DNA of 9,127 nucleotides. Origin: Minisyncoccota bacterium. Its GTDB lineage: Bacteria; Verrucomicrobiota; Lentisphaeria; Oligosphaerales; MVZH01. The notes under the pieces were generated by a model that saw only the letters and a list, made by a program, of their open reading frames with translations, was not told where the DNA came from and ran no database searches. This document shows positions 1-5,476 of this stretch, piece after piece. A program made the position numbers and the translations under genes. Positions within the stretch are counted from its first letter, which is position 1. The number at the start of each line of letters is the position of its first letter. The stretch lies in the NCBI GenBank assembly GCA_021734725.1, contig JAIPIM010000163.1, forward strand, positions 1 through 9,127, read 5' to 3'.

Positions 1-2
1 CT

Positions 3-116
3 CCGGAAGCAGCGGAGAGAATCCGACAGACACTGGCGGAGTCGCATCCAAACGCGCGGGCGCGTTTCCTCAACATAAGTGTGTTCAACACCGGACTGCA
101 AATAACACGTTCCTGA
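3..116 (+). CDS. C-terminal end of an unrecognised upstream gene (partial)
   Basis: The third + frame is open from the window edge to a TGA at 114-116 and encodes 37 residues, beginning PEAAERIRQTLAESHPNARA and ending TGLQITRS. The composition looks like real protein: an amphipathic Glu/Arg-rich helix, then a hydrophobic beta-like stretch. The other two frames are less convincing: one stops at 76-78, and the other runs through the palindromic repeat to a TGA at 181-183. No domain can be named from so short a tail. The next gene starts 180 nt further on with a repeat between them, so the two need not share an operon. Confidence 0.5.
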   Translation, partial: PEAAERIRQTLAESHPNARARFLNISVFNTGLQITRS

Positions 117-151
117 ACAGTCCCGCATGGGCAGCAATGCCCGTAATACCG

Positions 152-175
152 GTACCCCGGTCATTCCTGGCCGGG
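152..175. repeat. Dispersed palindromic repeat, copy A (24 nt)
   Basis: The 24 bases 152-175 are identical to 5666-5689 in the wza-wzc gap. They start GTACCCCGGTC and end CCTGGCCGGG. A further match, GACACGGG, follows in both copies, after a 7-nt longer spacer here. Just upstream, 130-143 (GGCAGCAATGCCCG) matches 5732-5745 in 13 of 14 positions, but there it lies downstream of the core. The right half, which closes a hairpin in copy B, is degraded here. This looks like an eroded member of a REP-like or dRS3-like intergenic family. No coding function is expected. Confidence 0.7.
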
Positions 176-296
176 GAGATATGACACGGGAGGGAGGGGA
201 TGGCCCGTTAACCCAATCCTTCCCGCTTCGTTTTCTTACCTATAGAAACATCGACGCCATCTCGATCCGCGATAAAGCGCCGGCAAACAGCACCTT

Positions 297-1637
297 ATGA
301 CATCGCAAACACCCCACCTCGCGGACCGTTCACTGCCGCTGCAGCACCATGTCGAGACAGGGAAACACTGGTTCCTGGCTCGTGTCCTGGTGGGGCGTTT
401 CCTTGTCTTGGGTGGCGTTCTCCTCGCTGTCAGTTCGGTGCAGCCCGTGCACATACCAGGGTTTACGCTGTTTATGGCCATTTCACTGGTAACGCTGGTC
501 CCGTACTCGTTGTGGGTGCAGCGACATCCCTGGCGAGTGAAAGCTGTTTCTCTCCAATTCGTCTTCGACGTCATTGTCGCCACCGGACTGGTCCACTTTT
601 CCGGGGGGCTCGCCAGCCCTTTCTTTGCTCTCTACCCGCTCACCATTCTCGCCACGGGGTTGGTCGAACGCGGAAGCATGGTTCTCAAAATTACCCTGCT
701 CAGTGCTCTTTTTTACCTGTTCATCATTCTTCTCGAAGGTCAACATGTTCTCGTTTACCACGGCGAAGATTCCAAGGTCTATGCAAACGCGGCGGATGTG
801 GGGATTACGGCCATGGCACGGGTTTTTCTCTTCGTATTTTTCGGTGCCGCCAGTACGTACCTCGCCATGTTTACGGCATATCAGAGCCGCCAGATACGCT
901 GCTACGCCTCGCTTGTAGAAAGCATTCTGGATCACATCCCCGTGGGCATATTCGCGGTCACGGAGAACGGCACCGTAGCCATGGCCAATCGAGCGGCGTA
1001 CGCGCTTGTCCATGCCTCCCCTAAGCGTTTGCCGGGCAGTGCCTTCAACAGCATCTTCGCAAACGGGAAGCTGCCTGATCACCGCGCCGACGGACTGGCG
1101 CGGGCGTCACTGACCGGCGGGCCCGGAGACGATCCCGTACCTGTTATATGCGCCTCATCGCAAACAACGGTCCCGGACGGGTTCTTCCGACAACCGAACG
1201 ATCATCGTCATTTTTTTCATGCCAAAGCCGAAGAACGGAACTCGCATGTCACGATTTGGGCGGTTCGTGACATACGCGCGGAACTCGAAGCCGAACGGGC
1301 CAGCCAGGAAGCAACGCGGCTTCAGACGACGGCGCACGTGGCCGCCGAACTTGCGCATCATGTTCGAAATTCATTAACCGCTATCACCAGCGCCGCCCAA
1401 CTCATGCGAATGACCATCGCCGATAACGATGTATACCGACCGATACCGGACGACGATCGTAACTGCGTGGTTGATATGAGTGAACTCATCGATAAGGAAA
1501 CGTCACAGCTCGAAGCAAAACTCTCGGATGTCTTGCGCCAAACGGAAGAGGACCCCCTGACTTTTTCCGACGAGGCAGCCGCGCTTTACGCCAAATACCT
1601 TAGCACCGGCCCGCGACATGGCGACGGTGCAAGATGA
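297..1637 (+). CDS. PilS-like membrane sensor: 6 TM, PAS and DHp, no ATPase domain
   Basis: This 446-residue protein has about six hydrophobic segments (roughly residues 26-48, 54-75, 83-101, 104-122, 128-147, 168-192). The SGGLASPFFALYPL stretch near 102-115 is typical of PilS/RegB-type sensors. A PAS domain follows (about 203-325, around ILDHIPVGIFAVTENG), then a short coiled segment and a HisKA-like dimerisation helix at 344-372. The H-box reads LAHHVRNSLTAI, which puts the phospho-acceptor at His354. The usual Glu after it is His355, and the usual Pro of the NP pair is Ser359. The protein ends about 75 residues past this box, with no N, G1, F or G2 ATPase motifs in it or downstream before the next gene. 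Full PilS/NtrB-type kinases continue about 130 residues further. It is therefore a kinase-derived sensor or phospho-acceptor, or a degenerate remnant, rather than a self-sufficient kinase. ATG 297 is the first start after in-frame stops at 243 and 273. No clear Shine-Dalgarno precedes it. The fold is clear; the activity is not. Confidence 0.85.
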   Translation: MTSQTPHLADRSLPLQHHVETGKHWFLARVLVGRFLVLGGVLLAVSSVQPVHIPGFTLFMAISLVTLVPYSLWVQRHPWRVKAVSLQFVFDVIVATGLVHFSGGLASPFFALYPLTILATGLVERGSMVLKITLLSALFYLFIILLEGQHVLVYHGEDSKVYANAADVGITAMARVFLFVFFGAASTYLAMFTAYQSRQIRCYASLVESILDHIPVGIFAVTENGTVAMANRAAYALVHASPKRLPGSAFNSIFANGKLPDHRADGLARASLTGGPGDDPVPVICASSQTTVPDGFFRQPNDHRHFFHAKAEERNSHVTIWAVRDIRAELEAERASQEATRLQTTAHVAAELAHHVRNSLTAITSAAQLMRMTIADNDVYRPIPDDDRNCVVDMSELIDKETSQLEAKLSDVLRQTEEDPLTFSDEAAALYAKYLSTGPRHGDGAR

Positions 1638-1701
1638 AAAATAAAAGGCGAAGGCATTGCCGCGGTAAAACAGTGGCCATGAAAGGGGCAAAATCATACC
1701 G

Positions 1702-1722
1702 GGCGGGAATAAGCAACCCGCC
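1702..1722. other. Short GC-rich hairpin downstream of the sensor gene
   Basis: GGCGGG (1702-1707) and CCCGCC (1717-1722) form a perfect 6-bp stem around a 9-nt loop, 65 nt after the sensor stop codon. No T-run follows, so a classical intrinsic terminator is doubtful. The 11-mer CGGGCGGGAAT at 1700-1710 recurs at 5695-5705 inside dispersed repeat copy B, so this may be another fragment of that family. Confidence 0.35.
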
Positions 1723-1746
1723 AGTTACGGAAATAAACACCGATAC

Positions 1747-1787
1747 TTGCAATAGTTGCTTGAGTCATATAAAGTATGTCGTATATT
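1747..1787 (+). promoter_or_regulatory. Possible promoter for the secreted peptide / barrel pair
   Basis: This AT-rich stretch in an otherwise GC-rich gap contains TTGCAA (1747-1752), TTGCTT (1756-1761), TATAAA (1768-1773) and TATATT (1782-1787). The available -35/-10 pairings have non-ideal spacers: 15 nt for TTGCAA to TATAAA and 20 nt for TTGCTT to TATATT. It is the most promoter-like spot between the sensor and peptide genes, but the match is weak. Confidence 0.25.
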
Positions 1788-1796
1788 AAAAAAGGG

Positions 1797-1829
1797 CGTT
1801 TCCTCCGGGTGGGAATCGCGAAACGGAGG
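1797..1829 (+). promoter_or_regulatory. Possible RNA structure occluding the peptide gene's ribosome binding site
   Basis: CGTTTC (1797-1802) is complementary to GAAACG (1820-1825). The overlapping CCTCC (1802-1806) is complementary to the Shine-Dalgarno-like GGAGG (1825-1829). The pairings cross and share bases, so they would be alternative folds. One hides GGAGG completely and the other ends at its first base. A second weak Shine-Dalgarno, AGGA, sits at 1831-1834, 7 nt before ATG 1842. This is visible complementarity only and could be chance. Confidence 0.25.
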
Positions 1830-1841
1830 CAGGACTGCAGC

Positions 1842-2009
1842 ATGAAATCTAAATTTCAAAAAACGTTGGCAGCGCTGTCACTTATTGCGGCTTTCATTGT
1901 TGTCTTTGAAACCGAAGCGCTCGCGCGAGGTCGCAGGGGATGCTGTCGCGTAGTTCAGCCGCCGCCGGACGAGGAACCCAACGACGAACCGGACGGTATC
2001 AGCAGGTAA
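1842..2009 (+). CDS. Small secreted peptide with vicinal cysteines and acidic Pro-rich tail
   Basis: A 55-residue ORF starts at ATG 1842, preceded by GGAGG and AGGA. Residues 1-28 form a classical signal peptide: basic start (MKSKFQK), hydrophobic core (about 9-22) and an A-x-A site (Ala26-Leu27-Ala28). The predicted mature product has only 27 residues: a basic stretch (RGRRG), adjacent Cys34-Cys35, then an acidic proline-rich end (QPPPDEEPNDEPDG). An upstream in-frame ATG at 1776 would give 77 residues but puts 22 mostly basic residues before the signal peptide and lacks a better ribosome site, so 1842 is preferred. The stop is 15 nt before the barrel gene, suggesting co-transcription and perhaps coupling. 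I do not recognise the family. Possibilities include an accessory or ligand of the export machinery, a signalling peptide, or a non-functional leader. Confidence 0.6.
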   Translation: MKSKFQKTLAALSLIAAFIVVFETEALARGRRGCCRVVQPPPDEEPNDEPDGISR

Positions 2010-2024
2010 AGGAACAGTACACCG

Positions 2025-3200
2025 GTGGCCGACAGGGGAGTTGTTTTCACACACCATTGGCACAAAAGAGTCGCGGCACGCTTACGTGTGTCAGCCGCCG
2101 CGGCTCTTTTTCTTTACCCCGCCGCGGCATTGTCAGCTGCAAATGTGCACTGGGGCGTAAACCAGGAAATAGGTTATGAGGAGGACATTACTTCGGGCAC
2201 TCGACAACGAAGCGACACGTACTCGGAAACAGGACTGTCGTTATCGCTTCAACACCCCCCGCGCCTCTGGGATGGTAAACTTGAGGTTAATCCAACGCTT
2301 CGACTGTCTTATCGAGACTATATCAATCTTAACGAACTGGACGCCGTGATAGTTCAGTTTTCCGGACCACTGACTCTCGACCTGAAAAGTCCCGCTAATC
2401 CGTCGCGAAATCTTATCCTGACGCTGAATGCGTCGCGGGAGATCAATGAAGTCGGCACCATCACGGATGAACAAACGCCCATCACGGACCTGGCGTTGGC
2501 CGTACTTTACACGCAAAACATACGGTCGTCGCGCTGGAAAGTCGAGGCGGGCTACGACTACAACCGAATCATGTACGATGACAGCGCATACTCCGAATTG
2601 GAACAAGATACTCACGGCATTTCATTAGCCATGCTGTACGCCGTCACCCGTAATGTACAGGTTGGGGCACGTGGGCGATTGACGCTTGAAACGTTTCCGG
2701 AAAACGATGATGACAACACGCAAACAGCCGAAGCAACCCTGCTGGCGCGATGGCGGCTCACGGGCAGAATGGACGCGGAAATAGAGGCGGGGTACGAATC
2801 CGTCACGTACGAACACGGCGGAGACCGGGAAGGTGGCGCAACCCTCCGGGGCGCTGTTCATTGGCAACCGAACGAACGCTGGCAATACCGCGGGCAACTC
2901 CGTCACGAGCGTGAAGTCTTTACCGAAGATACGACCGAACAAATGACAACGACCGAGGTGGACTTCAGCGTCTCTTACGATGTCACCTCGAAGCTGACGG
3001 TCGGCCTCGCGCCCTCTGTATCGTCAGAAAACGGCGATACCCGCGCCACGGAATATTCCGTCGACACAACCGTCGCCTATGCTTTCAGTATGTGCGACGT
3101 TGTCTGGCGGGCAGGCGTCACGCAACACCGGTCGGACGCCGGCGGTCGGGACGACTACACCGCGCTGAACAGCCTTATACGGCTGAGCATGGACTTTTAG
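2025..3200 (+). CDS. Outer-membrane beta-barrel, EpsL/BBP2-like exopolysaccharide locus porin
   Basis: This 391-residue protein has an N-terminal signal peptide: basic residues around 14-21, hydrophobic core about 22-37, cleavage near Ala38/Ala39 (ALSA, then ANVHWG). The rest is a run of alternating polar/hydrophobic beta strands rich in Tyr, Thr and Arg with Asp/Gly-rich turns, for example LEVNPTLRLSYRDY, WKVEAGYDYNRIMY and MDAEIEAGYESVTYEH. It ends in SLIRLSMDF; a final Phe preceded by alternating hydrophobics is the usual BAM recognition signature. Length and pattern fit EpsL/BBP2-like barrels found in exopolysaccharide loci. The start is GTG 2025, with AAAGGA at 2008-2013. The likely role is outer-membrane passage of the polymer made by this locus. 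A structural or unrelated porin role cannot be excluded. The barrel fold is well supported; the family name is an inference from pattern and context. Confidence 0.75.
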   Translation: MADRGVVFTHHWHKRVAARLRVSAAAALFLYPAAALSAANVHWGVNQEIGYEEDITSGTRQRSDTYSETGLSLSLQHPPRLWDGKLEVNPTLRLSYRDYINLNELDAVIVQFSGPLTLDLKSPANPSRNLILTLNASREINEVGTITDEQTPITDLALAVLYTQNIRSSRWKVEAGYDYNRIMYDDSAYSELEQDTHGISLAMLYAVTRNVQVGARGRLTLETFPENDDDNTQTAEATLLARWRLTGRMDAEIEAGYESVTYEHGGDREGGATLRGAVHWQPNERWQYRGQLRHEREVFTEDTTEQMTTTEVDFSVSYDVTSKLTVGLAPSVSSENGDTRATEYSVDTTVAYAFSMCDVVWRAGVTQHRSDAGGRDDYTALNSLIRLSMDF

Positions 3201-3207
3201 CCTGAAT

Positions 3208-3265
3208 AATTCATGAGAATTCGACCATGCGCTATTACTTGTTAATAATGAGTATCTTTGAATAC
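3208..3265. other. AT-rich gap with two weak hairpins after the barrel gene
   Basis: After the barrel stop codon the composition turns AT-rich. AATTC/GAATT (3208-3212 and 3217-3221) and AGTAT/ATACT (3250-3254 and 3261-3265) are 5-bp inverted repeats with loops of 4 and 6 nt. Neither has a proper T-tract. Either could help 3'-end formation; no clear terminator or promoter is visible before the tandem array at 3305. Confidence 0.2.
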
Positions 3266-3304
3266 TGTTTATGCTTAAAAAGACTGCCGTTGCAACAGAG
3301 ACCA

Positions 3305-3357
3305 GGGTGAAAGATTAAGTCGAAAGATTAAGTCGAAAGATTAGGGTGAAAGATTAA
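3305..3357 (+). repeat. Tandem array of a 12-14 nt unit, left flank of four-helix-bundle gene
   Basis: Four head-to-tail units built on GAAAGATTA lie at 3305-3318 (GGGTGAAAGATTAA), 3319-3331 (GTCGAAAGATTAA), 3332-3343 (GTCGAAAGATTA) and 3344-3357 (GGGTGAAAGATTAA). The array ends 5 nt before the GTG start of the next gene, so it occupies the place of its ribosome binding site. Its inverted counterpart lies at 4126-4162. Confidence 0.9.
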
Positions 3358-3362
3358 GATTT

Positions 3363-4100
3363 GTGGAGCAATACTTTCCACACGAAAAGCTTGCTGTGTA
3401 TGGTGTTGCTTTAAGGTACGCAGCAATTGCAGATGAACTACTCGCCACATGGTCATCATCATGGGCCGTCCATGGTCAGTTTGACAGAGCCACAGAGAGC
3501 GTTGTAACAAACTTGGCTCAGGCTGCGGGGCGGCGTGGTACTGAGGCGGGATTATATAGTATTGAGTGTTCACTGGGATCTGTTTTGGAATGCGCCGCGT
3601 GTATGGATGTCGCCTCCATTCGCGGTTTGGTTGATATGACGGGCATGCAGTTGGCCAAAGAGGTTCTACGGCAGATTGCCCGTATGGAGGTCGGATTGCG
3701 GAGCTCCTGGGAAAACAGTGTCAGGGAGGAGCCCGAGCCGTATGGCACAGACTCCGAAAGGTACTTTCTACACGAGTCGCTCGAAGTCTATCAACGTTCG
3801 TTGCAGGTGCACAGGGCACTGGAGGCGATCTGGCAGAGTGGCCAGGCACGAAGCCGTCATGTAAAACGGGTAGATGAACTGACGACAAGCCTGACACTGA
3901 ATATCGCAGAAGGGAATGGTCGCTTCTCGAAGATCGATCACCGTAAGTTCGTTGCTACCGCAGAGGAAGCAGGGACTAAGCTGGCTGCCTATCTGGATCT
4001 GCTTGTGTCATCGACGCCAGCCAATATTGAAAGGGTTAAGAGTTACTTGCGTGAGGTAATGGCTATGCTGTCTGGACTGAAAAGATATCTGGACGAATAA
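3363..4100 (+). CDS. Tandem-duplicated four-helix-bundle protein (S23/IVP family)
   Basis: This 245-residue protein is two copies of the about 110-residue four-helix-bundle domain known from 23S rRNA intervening-sequence proteins. Copy 1 spans about residues 4-112 (starts YFPHEKLAVYGVALRY) and copy 2 about 134-243 (starts YFLHESLEVYQRSLQVH). A charged linker (VREEPEPYGTDSER) joins them. Copy 2 keeps the family hallmark NIAEGNGR (180-187), followed by the helix with FVATAEEAGTKLAAYLDLL. Copy 1 has the degenerate NLAQAAGRRG (50-59) at the equivalent place. Usual family members have a single domain of about 115-130 residues, so this is a fusion. The start is GTG 3363, directly after the tandem array, with no recognisable Shine-Dalgarno. 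Its function is unknown; structurally characterised relatives form oligomeric helical barrels, and the Avd accessory protein of diversity-generating retroelements shares the fold. No reverse transcriptase or rRNA lies nearby. It is probably an insertion rather than a polysaccharide gene. Confidence 0.85.
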   Translation: MEQYFPHEKLAVYGVALRYAAIADELLATWSSSWAVHGQFDRATESVVTNLAQAAGRRGTEAGLYSIECSLGSVLECAACMDVASIRGLVDMTGMQLAKEVLRQIARMEVGLRSSWENSVREEPEPYGTDSERYFLHESLEVYQRSLQVHRALEAIWQSGQARSRHVKRVDELTTSLTLNIAEGNGRFSKIDHRKFVATAEEAGTKLAAYLDLLVSSTPANIERVKSYLREVMAMLSGLKRYLDE

Positions 4101-4125
4101 TAGGATGTGCGGAGAGATGTTTATG

Positions 4126-4162
4126 CCCCTAATCTTTCGCCTTCATCTTTTGCCCTCATCTT
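4126..4162 (-). repeat. Tandem array, right flank of four-helix-bundle gene (inverted)
   Basis: Read on the minus strand, three 12-13 nt units occur: AAGATGAGGGCA, AAAGATGAAGGCG and AAAGATTAGGGG. The unit nearest the gene matches the left array best; the outer ones have drifted. In a transcript, the two arrays could pair over about 24 bp (two mismatches), closing a loop around the whole gene. Confidence 0.85.
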
Positions 4163-4205
4163 CGTTTTTCGGCGTATTGAATAACAAGGGAACGGGGGAG
4201 AAGCC

Positions 4206-4222
4206 GGTTAAACGGCTTAACC
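4206..4222. promoter_or_regulatory. Palindrome upstream of wza, possible operator
   Basis: GGTTAA (4206-4211) and TTAACC (4217-4222) are perfect 6-bp arms around ACGGC, 77 nt before the wza start. It lies in the only AT-rich stretch between the four-helix-bundle cassette and wza, where a promoter would be expected. TTAAAC (4208-4213) and TAAATA (4229-4234) are a poor -35/-10 pair with a 15-nt spacer. The arrangement suggests a transcription-factor site, but no known consensus is matched. Confidence 0.3.
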
Positions 4223-4256
4223 CAGTGATAAATAGATAGTTGCACAGAACAAGCTC

Positions 4257-4280
4257 TGTCAATTTTGACAAAACCGTCAA
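4257..4280. promoter_or_regulatory. TGTCAA-TT-TTGACA inverted repeat with an extra half-site
   Basis: TGTCAA (4257-4262) and TTGACA (4265-4270) form a perfect inverted repeat with a 2-nt spacer. A further GTCAA half-site lies at 4276-4280, 18 nt from the first. It sits 29 nt upstream of the wza ATG. The TTGACA also equals a consensus -35 box, but no -10 follows at proper spacing before the start codon. A regulator site or a leader-RNA stem are both possible. Confidence 0.3.
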
Positions 4281-4298
4281 AGAGATTGAGGAAACATA

Positions 4299-5441
4299 AT
4301 GAAAACCTATACAACGAAAGGTGTCTTGCCGAATGTCCGCACAGCAGTGCGGCATGGGGCCTGCATGTGTGCGGTCTTGTGCCTGGCGGGGTTCGTGCAG
4401 CCGAACACGGCGGCAGCTGACGCAGCCGCAATCTGTCCAGGCGACAGGCTGGATAATCGCGTGTTCGAGCACGATAATCTGTCGTCCATGGTCCAGGTTC
4501 AGCAGGATGGCCGCATCCGGGTGCCGTTATGCGGTTGGGTCGAAGCGGCGGGAAAGAGAGCCGGTGAACTTGCCGAGACCCTGTCCGCTCGGTATAAGCA
4601 GGCCAACATCGAACGCGCGTTTGTCACGGTACAAATAACGGCATACGGCCCTCGCACTGTCTATGTCATCGGAGAAGTTCTTGAAGGCGGAAAGTCCATT
4701 GAAATCACACCACCCGCGGCACTGACCGTAACACAGGCCGTGAGTGCCGCGGGCGGCTTTAAAGACACCGCTGATTTACGGCATGTTCTTGTGCGGCGGA
4801 CCTCCTCCAGTGGGGAGGTCATGGAAATTCCCGTTGACGTGCTGGCCATCATTTCCGGACGAAAGAAAGCCTCAGACCCAGTGCTGCAGGTTGGGGACAC
4901 GGTCGTTATCCCGCGGTCGAAACCCGTTTATGTCAACGGCGAAGTAAACACTCCCGGCGTGTATTACGTGGGCACGCATTCCGCCTTGCGGTGCTCGGAG
5001 ATCCTGGGGAAAGCCGGCGGCATTACGGATACGGCAAATCGCACGCGTGTCATGGTTTTTCGTCGTACGCAGGATGCCGGGGACACGGACCTGCTCGAAG
5101 TAGACATGGACGCGGTGTTCTCCGGGGATTTCGCGCAGGACATCAAGGTGCTCCCCGGTGACATGGTGGTCGTATCCCGGCGGCTGAAAATCTATGTGTT
5201 TGGCGAAGTGGGCACCCCGGGTGCCGTGGATCTTGAACCCGGATTGAAGCTGACGGCGTTCCAGGCCATCACGCTCTCAGGTGGATTCACCGCGTATGCC
5301 GCGGAAGGAAGCGTCCTTCGTGTGCGCGGCGATAAGAAATCAGTCATTGACCTTCGCAAACCATATCGCAAGGGCGTTGAGAACGCGGACCCTGAGTTAA
5401 TGCCGGGCGACATCCTTTTCGTGCCGGGATCCATTTGGTAA
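4299..5441 (+). CDS. wza: Polysaccharide export protein, Wza/OPX family, with three SLBB repeats
   Basis: This 380-residue exported protein probably forms the periplasmic conduit for the polysaccharide. Residues 1 to about 44 look like a signal peptide: basic start, hydrophobic core about 21-33, cleavage near TAAADA. No convincing lipobox is present. The Poly_export domain (about 44-116) contains ICPGDRLDNRVFEHDNLS and VQQDGRIRVPLCGW. Three SLBB repeats follow: about 119-205 (VYVIGEV, AAGGFKDTADL), 208-293 (VYVNGEVNTPGVY, KAGGITDTANR) and 296-376 (IYVFGEVGTPGAV, LSGGFTAYA), each ending in a PGD/VGD beta-turn signature. The protein stops at VPGSIW, immediately after the third repeat. The C-terminal amphipathic helix that E. 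coli Wza uses to span the outer membrane is not seen. A good ribosome site, GAGGAA (4288-4293), precedes ATG 4299. The Wzc partner follows after 424 nt, so they may be transcribed together only if the hairpin-rich gap is read through. Family assignment is secure; the symbol is given by homology. Confidence 0.92.
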   Translation: MKTYTTKGVLPNVRTAVRHGACMCAVLCLAGFVQPNTAAADAAAICPGDRLDNRVFEHDNLSSMVQVQQDGRIRVPLCGWVEAAGKRAGELAETLSARYKQANIERAFVTVQITAYGPRTVYVIGEVLEGGKSIEITPPAALTVTQAVSAAGGFKDTADLRHVLVRRTSSSGEVMEIPVDVLAIISGRKKASDPVLQVGDTVVIPRSKPVYVNGEVNTPGVYYVGTHSALRCSEILGKAGGITDTANRTRVMVFRRTQDAGDTDLLEVDMDAVFSGDFAQDIKVLPGDMVVVSRRLKIYVFGEVGTPGAVDLEPGLKLTAFQAITLSGGFTAYAAEGSVLRVRGDKKSVIDLRKPYRKGVENADPELMPGDILFVPGSIW

Positions 5442-5444
5442 CAG

Positions 5445-5475
5445 AGAATTGCGACATTCGCTTTTTCGCAATTCT
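5445..5475 (+). terminator. 10-bp hairpin just after wza, possible attenuator or terminator
   Basis: AGAATTGCGA (5445-5454) and TCGCAATTCT (5466-5475) are perfectly complementary with an 11-nt loop, starting 4 nt after the wza stop codon. The downstream bases are T-rich (TGTTCTTGGTTCTTCG) but not a clean T-tract. It could stabilise the wza message 3' end or act as a weak terminator, giving unequal wza and wzc levels. Confidence 0.4.
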
Positions 5476-5476
5476 T

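Larger units (their letters stand above)
3305..4162 (+). mobile_element. Candidate cassette: four-helix-bundle gene between inverted tandem arrays
   Basis: The left array (3305-3357) and right array (4126-4162) are inverted relative to each other. Bases 3323-3346 match the reverse complement of 4127-4150 in 22 of 24 positions, including a perfect 13-mer (CGAAAGATTAGGG at 3334-3346, its complement at 4127-4139). They enclose one gene whose base composition is more AT-rich than its neighbours. The block separates the barrel gene from wza in a locus whose other genes serve polysaccharide export. No transposase, integrase or obvious target duplication is visible, so mobility is inferred from architecture only. 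Confidence 0.45.

Noticed and set aside
483..1082. 199-residue minus-strand frame opposite the sensor gene
   Set aside because: The + strand shows clear membrane, PAS and DHp features here. The minus frame is highly charged without a family signature.
1638..1841. A missing ATPase domain in another frame after the sensor stop
   Set aside because: No frame shows N, G1 or G2 box motifs, and only 204 nt separate it from the next gene, too little for the domain.
3305..3357. Possible CRISPR array
   Set aside because: Units of 12-14 nt are directly adjacent with no unique spacers and no cas genes; this is a short tandem repeat.
3363..4100. Diversity-generating retroelement, because Avd shares the four-helix fold
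   Set aside because: No reverse transcriptase, template/variable repeat pair or C-type lectin target is present in the window.
4265..4270. TTGACA as a sigma-70 -35 box for wza
   Set aside because: No -10-like hexamer follows at 16-18 nt before the start codon; the hexamer is better explained as one arm of an inverted repeat.
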